64,000 nucleotides of DNA from Leptotrichia sp. oral taxon 221 (GTDB lineage Bacteria > Fusobacteriota > Fusobacteriia > Fusobacteriales > Leptotrichiaceae): the NCBI RefSeq assembly GCF_018128245.1, contig NZ_CP072378.1, forward strand, positions 1,612,001 through 1,676,000, read 5' to 3'. The translations under genes and the position numbers were made by a program. Under the pieces are notes generated by a model, which ran no database searches, was not told the origin of the DNA, and saw only the letters and a program-made list of their open reading frames with translations. Below are positions 1 through 9,147 of this stretch, piece by piece. Within the stretch, counting starts at the first letter, position 1. Each line of letters opens with the position of its first letter.

Positions 1-4
1 TAAA

Positions 5-80
5 TGGTGCCCAGACGCGGAATCGAACCACGGACACAGGGATTTTCAGTCCCTTGCTCTACCGACTGAGCTATCTGGGC
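5..80 (-). tRNA. tRNA-Phe (GAA)
   Basis: Minus-strand cloverleaf. The anticodon loop CTGAAAA gives anticodon GAA. The 7-bp acceptor stem pairs GCCCAGA with its complement, and 3' CCA is encoded. It is the last gene of an eight-tRNA array. Confidence 0.96.
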
Positions 81-84
81 AAAA

Positions 85-171
85 TGGCGGGTGAACTGGG
101 ATTCGAACCCAGACATCTTGCGATTTCGCCGGTTTTCAAGACCGGTCCCTTAGCCGTTCGGACATCCACCC
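85..171 (-). tRNA. tRNA-Ser (UGA)
   Basis: Class II tRNA of 87 nt with a long variable arm. The loop CTTGAAA gives anticodon TGA. CCA is encoded. Four bases separate it from tRNA-Phe. Confidence 0.95.
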
Positions 172-217
172 ATACTAAAAGCAAATAATTATTATTAATT
201 TAAATTCTAAATTTTAA

Positions 218-292
218 TGGTACGGCCTAGGGGGATCGAACCCCTGTTGCCAGGATGAAAACCTGGAGTCCTAACCACTAGACGAAGGCCGC
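218..292 (-). tRNA. tRNA-Glu (UUC)
   Basis: The anticodon loop TTTTCAT gives anticodon TTC. The acceptor GCGGCCT pairs with its 3' partner including one G-U pair. CCA is encoded. Confidence 0.95.
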
Positions 293-304
293 AAAACTCT
301 TTCT

Positions 305-381
305 TGGTGGATCCAGCTGGACTTGAACCAGCGACCGCTCGGTTATGAGCCGAGTGCTCTAACCAGCTGAGCTATGGATCC
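305..381 (-). tRNA. tRNA with CAT anticodon (elongator Met or lysidine-type Ile2)
   Basis: The loop CTCATAA gives anticodon CAT. The first acceptor pair is normal and the gene sits inside an array, so it is not an obvious initiator. Sequence alone does not separate elongator Met from an Ile tRNA whose C34 is modified to lysidine. CCA is encoded. Confidence 0.92.
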
Positions 382-385
382 TTAA

Positions 386-462
386 TGGCGTACCTGAAGA
401 GATTCGAACTCCTGGCCCACGGCTTAGAAGGCCGTTGCTCTATCCAACTGAGCTACAGGTAC
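386..462 (-). tRNA. tRNA-Arg (UCU)
   Basis: The loop CTTCTAA gives anticodon TCT, which reads AGA, the favoured Arg codon in this AT-rich genome. CCA is encoded. Confidence 0.95.
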
Positions 463-489
463 ACATCATTATTTTTTTCTTTATTAAAA

Positions 490-565
490 TGGTGAGCCAT
501 ACTGGGATCGAACCAGTGACACCTTGATTAAAAGTCAAGTGCTCTACCGACTGAGCTAATGGCTC
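490..565 (-). tRNA. tRNA-Lys (UUU)
   Basis: The loop CTTTTAA gives anticodon TTT. The 7-bp acceptor is GAGCCAT with its complement. CCA is encoded. Confidence 0.96.
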
Positions 566-571
566 TCAATT

Positions 572-647
572 TGGAGCGGGAGACGAGGGTCGAACTCGCG
601 ACATTCAGCTTGGAAGGCTGACGCTCTACCAACTGAGCTACTCCCGC
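572..647 (-). tRNA. tRNA-Gly (UCC)
   Basis: The loop CTTCCAA gives anticodon TCC. The acceptor is GCGGGAG and CCA is encoded. Confidence 0.96.
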
Positions 648-659
648 ATATCTTTTTTG

Positions 660-746
660 TGGTGCCTCGGGCCGGACTTGAACCGGCACGGAATTGCTTC
701 CACAGGATTTTAAGTCCTGTGCGTCTACCGATTTCGCCACCAAGGC
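660..746 (-). tRNA. tRNA-Leu (UAA)
   Basis: Class II tRNA of 87 nt with a long variable arm. The anticodon is TAA. CCA is encoded. It is the first gene of the array, about 40 bp from the promoter. Confidence 0.95.
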
Positions 747-787
747 ATAATTGTTACCTCTCTTATGTTTTTCACAACTACTCAATT

Positions 788-816
788 AGTATATCATAGC
801 CTTTTATTTTTGTCAA
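788..816 (-). promoter_or_regulatory. Promoter of the tRNA array
   Basis: On the minus strand TTGACA (811-816) is followed after exactly 17 bp by TATACT (788-793). This is a near-consensus housekeeping promoter about 40 bp upstream of tRNA-Leu. Confidence 0.8.
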
Positions 817-904
817 CACTTTTTTTATTTTTTTTATTTATTTTTTTCAATCCCCTTTAATTCATTAGTTTTTTAGAATCAAAGGGGATCAAATTATGTG
901 CTTT

Positions 905-3388
905 TTATTCGCTTTCAACATATTTTGTTATTATTTCTTTTGCTTTTTCAGCTATTTCTTCATATGAACCTTCTGGTTTGATTATATCTAGGACTGCTAC
1001 TTTTATTTTTTTAGGTTTAGGAAATTTCATATATCTTGAATATGCTTCAAATCCTCCTTTTATTCCTAAACATTGTACATCTATCCCTAATTCTTTAGAA
1101 ATAATTGCGAATACTTTTTTAAATTCAGCAACTTTTCCATCTTTTGTTCTTGCACCTTCTGGGAAAATTAACACATTTTTTCCACTTTTTAAATATCCTA
1201 CAATTTCCTCTACACTTTTTCTGATGTTTTTATTTATATCAATCAAAATTACATTTCCATTACTTACTAATAATTTTAGAGGAAATTTTTTGAAATACCA
1301 GTCTATTGCTAAAAATATTGTGTTATAAAGGATTGATTTTGGTAGCAAACTTCCTAAAATTAATGGATCAATGAAACTTTGGTGGTTTGAAACATAAATT
1401 TTTGGTTTAGGATCTAATTTTTCTCTTCCATTTCTTTGGATTCTAAAATATACTTTTATTATTACATCTAAAAATACTTTTAAAAATTTTGTAATCCAAC
1501 GATTTTTGTCATCTTTTATGGGTTTGGCTTCTTCGATTATTTGTTTCCAATTTATTTCATTATTTTCAATTTTCACTGCTTTTTCATTAATATATTCTGA
1601 TAAAAGTTTTAAATTAGGCATTTCAGCGAATTTTTCTTCATCTAATTGCAATCCAAAATTATTTTCGATATAGGCAAAAAATTCAACTATATCTAGTGAA
1701 TCCATACCAATTTCTAATTCTAGATTTTCTTCTGGTTGAGGTTCAATTCCTTTCGCTTTTTTCACATATTCTTTTAAAATTTTATATACTTCATTGTCTG
1801 GTTCTGTTACTTTTGCTTTTTTTACAACATTTTGTTCGTATAAATTTGGAAGCATGAATCTTCGTAATTTACCGACTCTTGTTTTTGGTAATTCTTCTTC
1901 AAAAACTTTATAATCTAACACTTTTTCATAATTGTGAGCAGATAAATTATAATCTTCAACTATATTTTTTATATAAGTTTTTACGTTATTGATATTTCTT
2001 TTTCTACATTCTAATAAATCAGGAATTATTATGGCTGCTAACTTATTTTGATGATTGAAAATTCCTGCTTCTTTTATTAATTTATCACTTTTAGCTATTA
2101 ATCTGTTTTCAAGAGTTTCAGGATCAATATTTTTCCCATTTGATAGGACAATCATACTATTTCTTCTTCCAATTATAGTGATGTAGCCTTCTTCGTCTAT
2201 TTTTGCTAAATCTCCTGTTTTGAACCAACCGTCTTCTGTCATTACTTCTGCTGTTTTTTCTGGCTTGTTGTAATATCCTTTCATAACGATAGGGCCTTTT
2301 ACCCAAAGTTCTTCATTCTCAATTTTTACATCAACATTGTATAATTTTTTTCCAATTGTTCCGATTTTTCTTTCATTTTTTGAATTTACAGCAATAACTG
2401 GCGAAGTTTCTGTTAATCCGTATCCTTCCAACGAATAGATTCCTAAAGTTTCATAAAATCTAGCAATTTCTGGATCTAATTTGGCTCCACCTGCAACGAT
2501 GAAATCTAAATGTCCTCCAAATTTTTTATGAACTTTTGAAAATACTTTTCTTTTTAGAGGAATAGATTTACTTTTACTCATTATTTTGAAAATTGCTCTT
2601 GTTATAAATTTTGCATCTATTTGTTGTTTTATTCCATCATAAAATAGTTTGAATACTCTTGGAACTCCTATTAATGCAGTTACTCTATTTTTTTCTAATG
2701 CTTCAAAAATCTCTTTACTTGCGATTTTTCTTACAAAAACTATTGAAGTTTGGTATCTTAACATTAAAAGAACCGTTGCTGTTAGTGGCAAAACATGATG
2801 AAACGGCAATAATGCTAAAATCTGATCTCTATGATCAAAAATTCCTTTTTCATAAATTCCTTCCATTTCAGTCATTAAATTATTGTAAGTTAACATAACT
2901 CCTTTTGGTGACCCTGTTGTTCCTGATGTATAAAGCATTGCTGCTATTTGATTTCCTTCTGGATTTCTTAACTCAAATTGAGAATTTACAATTTTTTTCA
3001 TTTTTTCATTATCAATTTTAAAATTATCTACATTCAAAACTTTTATATTATCTTTAAAATTATAATTTGAAATTGCTTCTAAAATATTTTTTTCTGTTTC
3101 GTTTGAACACATAATTATATCTGGATTTGAATCTTCCAATACATACAAAATTTCTTTTGGAGAACTTTGTGCATCAATTGCAATAGCAGCTGAATTCTTA
3201 TCCCAAATTGTAAAGAAACTGTAAATCCACTCTGGTCTATTTTCCATTATAATTAATCCAAATTTATTTTCTCCTAAATTTATAAAATTATCTGAGTAAT
3301 ATTTAATGTTGTTTACTAAATCGATATAGTTAATGTGATTATTTTCAAAATCAACTAATGCTAATCTCTCGGTTTTTTCTAAAAACAT
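905..3388 (-). CDS. AMP-forming acyl-CoA/ACP synthetase - ACP - PlsC-type acyltransferase fusion
   Basis: An 827-residue three-part enzyme. Residues 1 to about 520 are an AMP-binding adenylating domain with the phosphate loop YTSGTTGSPKG near 153-163 and a GYGLTETSP motif. A carrier-protein segment follows, with GMDSLDIVEF near 561-570, where Ser564 is the expected phosphopantetheine site. The C-terminal 190 residues are a 1-acylglycerol-3-phosphate acyltransferase domain with NHQSFID at 668 and FPEGAR at 742. The likely role is to activate free or lipid-derived fatty acids, load them on the fused carrier and transfer them to a lysophospholipid. The E. coli Aas protein has the acyltransferase first; here it is last. 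A strong AGGAGG-type site precedes the ATG. Domain calls are firm; the substrate is inferred. Confidence 0.88.
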   Translation of the reverse strand: MFLEKTERLALVDFENNHINYIDLVNNIKYYSDNFINLGENKFGLIIMENRPEWIYSFFTIWDKNSAAIAIDAQSSPKEILYVLEDSNPDIIMCSNETEKNILEAISNYNFKDNIKVLNVDNFKIDNEKMKKIVNSQFELRNPEGNQIAAMLYTSGTTGSPKGVMLTYNNLMTEMEGIYEKGIFDHRDQILALLPFHHVLPLTATVLLMLRYQTSIVFVRKIASKEIFEALEKNRVTALIGVPRVFKLFYDGIKQQIDAKFITRAIFKIMSKSKSIPLKRKVFSKVHKKFGGHLDFIVAGGAKLDPEIARFYETLGIYSLEGYGLTETSPVIAVNSKNERKIGTIGKKLYNVDVKIENEELWVKGPIVMKGYYNKPEKTAEVMTEDGWFKTGDLAKIDEEGYITIIGRRNSMIVLSNGKNIDPETLENRLIAKSDKLIKEAGIFNHQNKLAAIIIPDLLECRKRNINNVKTYIKNIVEDYNLSAHNYEKVLDYKVFEEELPKTRVGKLRRFMLPNLYEQNVVKKAKVTEPDNEVYKILKEYVKKAKGIEPQPEENLELEIGMDSLDIVEFFAYIENNFGLQLDEEKFAEMPNLKLLSEYINEKAVKIENNEINWKQIIEEAKPIKDDKNRWITKFLKVFLDVIIKVYFRIQRNGREKLDPKPKIYVSNHQSFIDPLILGSLLPKSILYNTIFLAIDWYFKKFPLKLLVSNGNVILIDINKNIRKSVEEIVGYLKSGKNVLIFPEGARTKDGKVAEFKKVFAIISKELGIDVQCLGIKGGFEAYSRYMKFPKPKKIKVAVLDIIKPEGSYEEIAEKAKEIITKYVESE

Positions 3389-3565
3389 AATTTTCCTCCT
3401 AATATTTTTTCAAATTTTATTTTGAAATCTTTCTTCTCTTTTCTAATTTTTAATGCTTTTTACCATAATTTTTTTGTAAAATTCGGCTATTTGCTTTCAA
3501 TGTAGTATAACATAATTTTAATAATTTTTATATCTATTTATTATTTTCAATTTTTCTGTTATACA

Positions 3566-3612
3566 AAAAAGAGAACTTATAAAATTAAATTTTATAAATT
3601 CTCTCTCTTTTT
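3566..3612 (-). terminator. Terminator after asnA
   Basis: An inverted repeat with arms AAAGAGAA/TTCTCTCTTT and an AT-rich inner stem (TTATAAAATT/AATTTTATAA), flanked by A and T runs on both sides. It can terminate the minus-strand asnA transcript and could work in both directions. Confidence 0.75.
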
Positions 3613-3677
3613 AATATTTTATAAAAAATGAAAAACTTTTTTTGATCTTTCAAAAATTTCATAAATTATTTTCGATT

Positions 3678-4688
3678 CTATAATAAATTTATTCCGTTTT
3701 CTTCGCAAGTTTTTACAATATCGTCTGACCAAATTGAAGCTTGAACTTCTCCAATATGAGCTTTTTGTAATAAGAACATACAAATTCTTGATTGTCCGAT
3801 TCCTCCACCAATTGTTAACGGTAATTCTTCATTTAACAATAACTTATGGAAGTCTAAATTTTCTCTTTCTTCTAATCCCAATTCTTTTAATTGTTTTCTT
3901 AATGAATCTTTGTCTACTCTGATTCCCATTGAAGATAATTCCAATGATCTGTCTAACACTGGATTCCACATGATTAAATCTCCATTTAATTCCCAATCAT
4001 CATAATCTGGTGCTCTTCCGTCATGTCTTTGTCCTGAAGCTAAAACTTTTCCTATTTGCATAATGAAAATAGCTCCTTTTTCTTTTGCATAAACATTTTC
4101 TCTTTCTTCTGGAGTTAATTCAGGATATAAATCTTCTAATTCTTGAGATGTTACAAATGTTACTTCTTCTGGTAAGAATTTTTCTGCTTTTTCATATTTT
4201 TCAGCTAACATATTTTGAGTTTTTTTGAATACGCTGAAAATTTTTCTTACAGTTTCTTTTAATGTTTCAACATTTCTAGTTTCTTTTGTTAAAACTTTTT
4301 CCCAATCCCATTGGTCAACGTAAATTGAATGTGTGTTATCTAAATCTTCGTCTCTTCTTATTGCATTCATATCAGCATAAATACCTTTTCCAGCTTCTAC
4401 TCCATATCTTTTCAATGCCAATCTTTTCCATTTTGCTAATGAATGAACGATTTCAATTGTTTCTCCTGGAATTTCTTTCATTTCAAAGGCAACTGGTCTT
4501 TCCACACCATTTAAGTTATCATTTAACCCTGTAGCTCTTTTTACGAATAACGGTGCTGAAATTCTTGTTAAACTTAATGTATTTGCTAATTCTCTTTCAA
4601 AAAAATCTTTTGTCAATTTAATTGCAATTTCTGTTTCCATAATATCCCATTTTGGATCATAATTTTTTGGTACAATTGTTTTTGCCAT
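3678..4688 (-). CDS. asnA: Aspartate-ammonia ligase (asparagine synthetase A)
   Basis: At 336 residues this matches the roughly 330-residue AsnA family. It makes asparagine from aspartate, ammonia and ATP in the cytoplasm, and the fold is related to class II aminoacyl-tRNA synthetases. Visible family segments include [20 protein letters not shown] in the N-terminal part, [32 protein letters not shown] and the C-terminal [14 protein letters not shown]-site loop. The start ATG follows a GAGGAG site by a normal distance. It is a single-gene unit with its own terminator. No T-box or other leader is visible in the 160 bp upstream. Confidence 0.97.
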   Translation of the reverse strand: MAKTIVPKNYDPKWDIMETEIAIKLTKDFFERELANTLSLTRISAPLFVKRATGLNDNLNGVERPVAFEMKEIPGETIEIVHSLAKWKRLALKRYGVEAGKGIYADMNAIRRDEDLDNTHSIYVDQWDWEKVLTKETRNVETLKETVRKIFSVFKKTQNMLAEKYEKAEKFLPEEVTFVTSQELEDLYPELTPEERENVYAKEKGAIFIMQIGKVLASGQRHDGRAPDYDDWELNGDLIMWNPVLDRSLELSSMGIRVDKDSLRKQLKELGLEERENLDFHKLLLNEELPLTIGGGIGQSRICMFLLQKAHIGEVQASIWSDDIVKTCEENGINLL

Positions 4689-4808
4689 TTTCTTCTCCTC
4701 GTTTTACAAATTTTCATATTTTCAATAATCGTATAATAACACACATAAAAAAATCTGTCAAATTTTTGAATTTTTATTTTTCAACTAGATATTTTACTTG
4801 CTTTTTAG

Positions 4809-4814
4809 TATAAT
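4809..4814 (+). promoter_or_regulatory. Probable -10 box for the phosphatase gene
   Basis: A consensus TATAAT lies 35 bp before the start codon. I see no good -35 hexamer at 17 bp, so only the -10 is claimed. Confidence 0.45.
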
Positions 4815-4848
4815 ATTTATAGAATTTAATATTAACGAAGGAGAATTT

Positions 4849-5304
4849 ATGAAAAAAGTACTGTTTGTTTGTCTGGGAAATATTTGTCGATCACCAATGG
4901 CTGAGGCTGTTTTTAGAAAAATGGTTGAAGATGAAAATTTATCAGATAAAATTTTTATTGATTCAGCTGCGACAAGTTCTTGGGAGCATGGAAATCCTGT
5001 TCATCACGGAACAAGAAAACGTTTGGCAAAAGAAGGAATTACTGTGAATGGAATGTTTTCACGTATTTTAAACGATAATGATTTAACTTTTGATTACATT
5101 ATTGGAATGGATGAGAGCAATATTTCTAATATTAAGAAATTTCTAAATAATCGATTTAATGGCGAAGTGAAAATGCTTCTTGAATATGCTGGAGAAAAAC
5201 GTGAAATTGCAGACCCTTATTATACTGGAGATTTTGAGACCACATATAATGATGTTTACAAAGGTTGTAAAGCATTGCTAGAAACTATAAAAAAAGAGAT
5301 TTAA
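4849..5304 (+). CDS. Low-molecular-weight protein tyrosine phosphatase
   Basis: 151 residues from the ATG preceded by GAAGGAG. An upstream in-frame start would add 17 residues but removes the good ribosome site and places the start inside the promoter. The P-loop CX5R(S) is CLGNICRS with nucleophile Cys8 and Arg14. The general acid Asp122 lies in ADPYY. This is the cytoplasmic LMW-PTP/Wzb-like family, which dephosphorylates tyrosine (or arginine) phosphates. No capsule or tyrosine-kinase gene is next to it, so the target cannot be read from context. Confidence 0.93.
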   Translation: MKKVLFVCLGNICRSPMAEAVFRKMVEDENLSDKIFIDSAATSSWEHGNPVHHGTRKRLAKEGITVNGMFSRILNDNDLTFDYIIGMDESNISNIKKFLNNRFNGEVKMLLEYAGEKREIADPYYTGDFETTYNDVYKGCKALLETIKKEI

Positions 5305-5324
5305 TAAAAATTTTTGAATATTTA

Positions 5325-5333
5325 TGATATAAT
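5325..5333 (+). promoter_or_regulatory. Extended -10 promoter of pyrD
   Basis: TGATATAAT (extended -10, TGnTATAAT) lies 47 bp before the pyrD ATG. No convincing -35 is seen, as is usual for extended -10 promoters. Confidence 0.55.
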
Positions 5334-5380
5334 ATAAAAAAGATATATTATTGATTTTATAAAAATTAGGAGGAGAAAAA

Positions 5381-6313
5381 ATGGCATCAACTAAAACTCA
5401 TATTGGAAAATTTAATTTTGAAAACTGTTTTATGAATGCGGCTGGAGTTTACTGCTTTGATAGAGAGGAATTAGAGAAAATTTTAAATTCTGAAGCTGGA
5501 ACTTTTGTTACGAAAACTGCTACACTAAGTCCTAGAGATGGAAATCCTACACCTCGTTACCAAGATGTACCTTTAGGAAGCATTAATTCAATGGGATTAC
5601 CAAATTTAGGATTTGATTACTATTTGGAATATTTGTTGGAATTGCAAAAAACTCATCCAGATCGTACATTCTTCTTTTCACTAGTTGGAATGTCGCCTGA
5701 AGATACTCATACTTTATTGAAAAGAGTGCAAGAAAGCGAATTTAACGGACTTGTTGAATTAAATTTATCTTGTCCAAATGTCCCTGGAAAACCACAAATT
5801 GCCTACGATTTGGAAACTACAGAAAAATTATTGACAGAAATTTTTTCTTATTTCAAAAAACCTTTAGGTATAAAATTGCCACCTTACTTTGATATGGTTC
5901 ATTTTGATCAAGCAGCAGCTGTATTTAACAAATTTCCATTAACTTTTATTAATTGCGTTAATAGTATTGGAAATGGACTTATTTTAGATGATGAAACTGT
6001 TCTTATTAAGCCTAAAAATGGGTTTGGAGGAATTGGAGGAGAATATGTTAAACCCACTGCTCTTGCAAATGTTCACGCATTTTATAAAAGATTAAATCCT
6101 TCTATTCAAATAATTGGAACTGGTGGAGTTCTTACTGGAAGAGATGCCTTTGAACACATTTTATGTGGTGCTAGTATGGTTCAAATCGGAACTACTTTGC
6201 ATAAGGAAGGTCCTGAAGCATTTAAGAGAATTACTGAAGAATTAAAAGCTATTATGGATGAAAAAGGGTATAAAACTATTGAAGACTTTAGAGGAAAACT
6301 TAAATATTTGTAA
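5381..6313 (+). CDS. pyrD: Dihydroorotate dehydrogenase, class 1A
   Basis: 310 residues, the length of the soluble class 1A enzymes (fumarate as acceptor) typified by Lactococcus PyrDA. It oxidises dihydroorotate to orotate in pyrimidine synthesis with FMN. The catalytic cysteine is Cys131 in [12 protein letters not shown]. The C-terminal [19 protein letters not shown] is the FMN phosphate site. The RBS is AGGAGG. It has no partner pyrK or other pyr gene beside it, consistent with class 1A, which needs no PyrK. The class assignment follows from the Cys and the cytosolic form; the electron acceptor is inferred. Confidence 0.93.
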   Translation: MASTKTHIGKFNFENCFMNAAGVYCFDREELEKILNSEAGTFVTKTATLSPRDGNPTPRYQDVPLGSINSMGLPNLGFDYYLEYLLELQKTHPDRTFFFSLVGMSPEDTHTLLKRVQESEFNGLVELNLSCPNVPGKPQIAYDLETTEKLLTEIFSYFKKPLGIKLPPYFDMVHFDQAAAVFNKFPLTFINCVNSIGNGLILDDETVLIKPKNGFGGIGGEYVKPTALANVHAFYKRLNPSIQIIGTGGVLTGRDAFEHILCGASMVQIGTTLHKEGPEAFKRITEELKAIMDEKGYKTIEDFRGKLKYL

Positions 6314-6438
6314 GAATTTGAATTTTTTGTAAATTTTATAAAAAAATGAAACTGTACCAAATATTATATTTAATAATCAATTTCACGATTTGAATATAAT
6401 TAAAAATTGGAATAAAGAACTGGAAAAAAGAATAAAGG

Positions 6439-7989
6439 GTGATTAGTCTGAAAAAAAATATTTTTATTTTAATATTAGTTATTAGTAGTTTTATTTTCTC
6501 TAAAGATTTAGGCTACATTATTAAAGATGATACCATAGTTTATAGAGAAGAAATTGAAGGTACTAAAAAAGAATACGAATTACCATTCATTAATAAAGAA
6601 AGTTTTGAAATAATTGATGATATTTATGCTAAAAATAATATAAGTGCTTTTTATAAAGGAAAGAGGATAGACTTTTCTGATCCAAAGACATTTACGGTGT
6701 TATCACAAAATATAGCTAAAGATAAATATAGAATTTTTTATAATGGTGAGATTTTAAGTAATAATTTGAACACAAATGATATAGAAGTAGTCAATAAATA
6801 TTATATAAAAGATAAATACTATTATTATGGAATTAATGAATATAAAAGTAAAGATTATTCAGTTTATGGAAAAAATTTTACTAATAAAAATTTAGCAAAA
6901 ATAACAAATAGAATAAAGATAACTCCAGATATGAAAATACAGGATGAATATTTAATTTCAAAAGAAAATATCTATTATTTAGGTAAAAAAATAGACAATA
7001 TTGATTTGAATACTTTTCAAAATTTAAAGTATGGAATATCAAAAGATAAAAATAATATTTACTTTAATGGAATTAATATAAAATTTTTAAATGGAATTGA
7101 ACTAAAAGATAAAGATTTAAAAAGTATTGGCGAAAACTATTTTAGAAATAAAAATAATATTTATATCGTTACTGACTCTGATATAGATAATGAATTTTGG
7201 ATTTATAGACTTAATTTAAGTTCTGATTTGTTAGATTTCAAGGTAATTTCAAAGGATTATTTTATAAATAATGGAATAGGTTATTATAAAACTGATCAAA
7301 TTGGAAAAATCGATGAGAAAACTTTTAAAATAATCAGAGATAAGTATTCAAAAGATAAAAATAATATCTATTTTGAAAATAAAATTATAAAAAATGTTGA
7401 TAAAAATACATTTGAAATTTTAGGCTATGATTATTCAAGAGACAGAAATAATGTTTACTATCGTGATAAAATTTATTTAAATTTTATTCCTAAAGAAATT
7501 CAAGTAATTGATAAAATATTTTTAGTTACAGACAATAAAGTATATTTTAAATCTGACAAGAAGTCAGAAATAGAAAAAGATTTTTTTAAAATAATAGATG
7601 ATAATTTTATTGCAATAAATGATAAAATATATTATTTTATATTTGATGGTGGACTTCACAGTTTTAGAGTAGAAAACTCAAAAAAATTTAGAAATATAGG
7701 TTTTAATTTTTATTCTGATGATAGTAATATTTATTATTATGATAAAAAAATTAAAAAAATAGATAAAAATTCAATTGGAATAATTAATAAAAATTATATT
7801 AGTGATAAGAATAATATTTTTTATAAAGATAAAATATTAGAAAATATTGATAGGAGTACATTCAAAATTATGGATGAAGTTAATTCAAGGGATATAAATG
7901 GAAATTACATTGATAGATGTTATAATATTTTTAATGAATATTGCAATGAAGAATATATCCCTGAAATTATACATAAAATGAAAAAATAA
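6439..7989 (+). CDS. Exported DKNYY-repeat protein
   Basis: Up to 516 residues. An N-terminal Lys-Lys plus hydrophobic stretch (IFILILVISSFIFS) looks like a cleavable signal peptide. The rest is a chain of roughly 40-residue units of the form F-x-I/L-x(4-6)-Y-S-K-D-K-N-N-I-Y-F/Y. This is the DKNYY family, common in Fusobacteriota and of unknown function, expected at the cell envelope. The start is unclear. GTG at 6439 is the first in-frame candidate, but its GGGTG overlaps what looks like the ribosome site, so CTG at 6448 is possible. A second, longer member lies convergently at 9148-11289. Confidence 0.82.
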   Translation: MISLKKNIFILILVISSFIFSKDLGYIIKDDTIVYREEIEGTKKEYELPFINKESFEIIDDIYAKNNISAFYKGKRIDFSDPKTFTVLSQNIAKDKYRIFYNGEILSNNLNTNDIEVVNKYYIKDKYYYYGINEYKSKDYSVYGKNFTNKNLAKITNRIKITPDMKIQDEYLISKENIYYLGKKIDNIDLNTFQNLKYGISKDKNNIYFNGINIKFLNGIELKDKDLKSIGENYFRNKNNIYIVTDSDIDNEFWIYRLNLSSDLLDFKVISKDYFINNGIGYYKTDQIGKIDEKTFKIIRDKYSKDKNNIYFENKIIKNVDKNTFEILGYDYSRDRNNVYYRDKIYLNFIPKEIQVIDKIFLVTDNKVYFKSDKKSEIEKDFFKIIDDNFIAINDKIYYFIFDGGLHSFRVENSKKFRNIGFNFYSDDSNIYYYDKKIKKIDKNSIGIINKNYISDKNNIFYKDKILENIDRSTFKIMDEVNSRDINGNYIDRCYNIFNEYCNEEYIPEIIHKMKK

Positions 7990-8024
7990 TCGGAAACATC
8001 AGAAAGGTGGAAGTTATATCGAAG

Positions 8025-8077
8025 AAAAAAGGGCTGTCTCAAAACTTTAATCATTTTAAGACAGTCCCTTTTATTTA
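8025..8077. terminator. Shared terminator between convergent genes
   Basis: Stem GGGCTGTCT / AGACAGTCCC around an AT-rich loop, with A and T runs on the outer sides. It can end both the plus-strand DKNYY gene and the minus-strand lysozyme-like gene. A near copy with matched stem changes is at 52477-52520. Confidence 0.8.
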
Positions 8078-8119
8078 ACTTTTTTTAGTAATTTTCTTAT
8101 TACAATCTAAAAATCAATT

Positions 8120-9076
8120 TTATTGTTTATAAGTGTTACATCTATTCAACCAACCTTGCAACCACTTTTTCTCATTTCTAGCAGGATCTGAATTTTTAAC
8201 TCTTCTCTCCAACACAAATTTTGCTGAATTACTGAATTCTACTAAAGCTGCTTTTCCAGTTTCAGTACCTTTCATATTTTCCAAGACTTGCAATAATCCC
8301 CATCCTTCTCCTTTGTAATTTTCAGTTGCTGTTGTTCCTTCTCCTTTAAAATTCACATAATCAATTAATGGATAAAGTCCATTTGGTGAATTGGCAACTC
8401 TATAAAATTGTTTTTTCACATTTTCTTTATCTTTCGCAACGGCTAACATTTTATTAAGTGAATCTTCCAATCTCTCGAAAATAAACTCAATTTGAACATC
8501 TTTTGTATTATAAAGAAAATTGATCAATTCTTGAATATCTGCGTTTTTCTGTGCTTTTAAAGCATCAAATTCTTTTTTATTTTTCCAAGGTGCATACTGA
8601 TTATTTTCCAAAATTTTTGGCAATTTTATATTTTTTGATTTATAAAATTGTACTAATGGTGGAAAACTTTCTTCAAATGCTCCCTTTTCGCCTTTTTTAT
8701 ACCAAATAAAGTGCCCAATTCCTAGTGATGGAAAATTTTCTCCAGAATTCCATGAAACTAAATTATTTTTCACTCCACCAGCTTCATTTTTAAAAATTTT
8801 CTCAGCAACAACACTTAATTCCTCTTTTGAAATAGATAAATTTGCTTTATTTTCTTGATTTATTGTTGGTTGTACTGGTATTTCTGTATTTTTTTGAGAT
8901 TTCTCTTTTTTAGTATTTTTTTTATTTTCTTTTGTAGTTCCATTGTTTGTTGTCTCTTGCGAAACTGTTTTTGGTTTTCTTTTAAAAATTCCTGCTTCCA
9001 ACGAATTACTCGAACAAGCAAACACTATAATACTCGCCAATCCTAAAGTTAAAATTTTATTTCCTTTTCTTTTCAT
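8120..9076 (-). CDS. Putative lysozyme-like peptidoglycan hydrolase lipoprotein
   Basis: About 318 residues from the ATG. A TTG nine bases upstream would add three residues, and neither has a close ribosome site; an AAGGAG lies about 27 bp further up. The signal ends in VFAC with Cys21 as a lipobox cysteine, so an outer or inner membrane lipoprotein is likely. Residues about 30-90 are a Lys/Thr/Asn/Gln-rich linker. The rest carries FKNEAGG followed by SLGIGHFIWY, the kind of pattern seen in lysozyme-fold hydrolases where the Glu would be catalytic. That function is an inference from motif resemblance. It sits between two DKNYY genes. Confidence 0.65.
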   Translation of the reverse strand: MKRKGNKILTLGLASIIVFACSSNSLEAGIFKRKPKTVSQETTNNGTTKENKKNTKKEKSQKNTEIPVQPTINQENKANLSISKEELSVVAEKIFKNEAGGVKNNLVSWNSGENFPSLGIGHFIWYKKGEKGAFEESFPPLVQFYKSKNIKLPKILENNQYAPWKNKKEFDALKAQKNADIQELINFLYNTKDVQIEFIFERLEDSLNKMLAVAKDKENVKKQFYRVANSPNGLYPLIDYVNFKGEGTTATENYKGEGWGLLQVLENMKGTETGKAALVEFSNSAKFVLERRVKNSDPARNEKKWLQGWLNRCNTYKQ

Positions 9077-9147
9077 ATTTTTCAAGATTTTATAAAATTA
9101 ATTTACAAAATCTAACTCCTTTCTTTTTTCTCCTTTTTATGAAAAAC

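Noticed and set aside
528-785. An 85-residue minus-strand reading frame across the tRNA array
   Set aside because: It runs through tRNA-Lys, tRNA-Gly and tRNA-Leu and is an artefact of tRNA sequence.
851-889. A terminator-like hairpin (ATCCCCTTT / AAAGGGGAT) just after the acyl-activating fusion gene
   Set aside because: On the minus strand the stem is followed by A-rich, not T-rich, sequence, so I did not call it a terminator. It may still be a processing hairpin.
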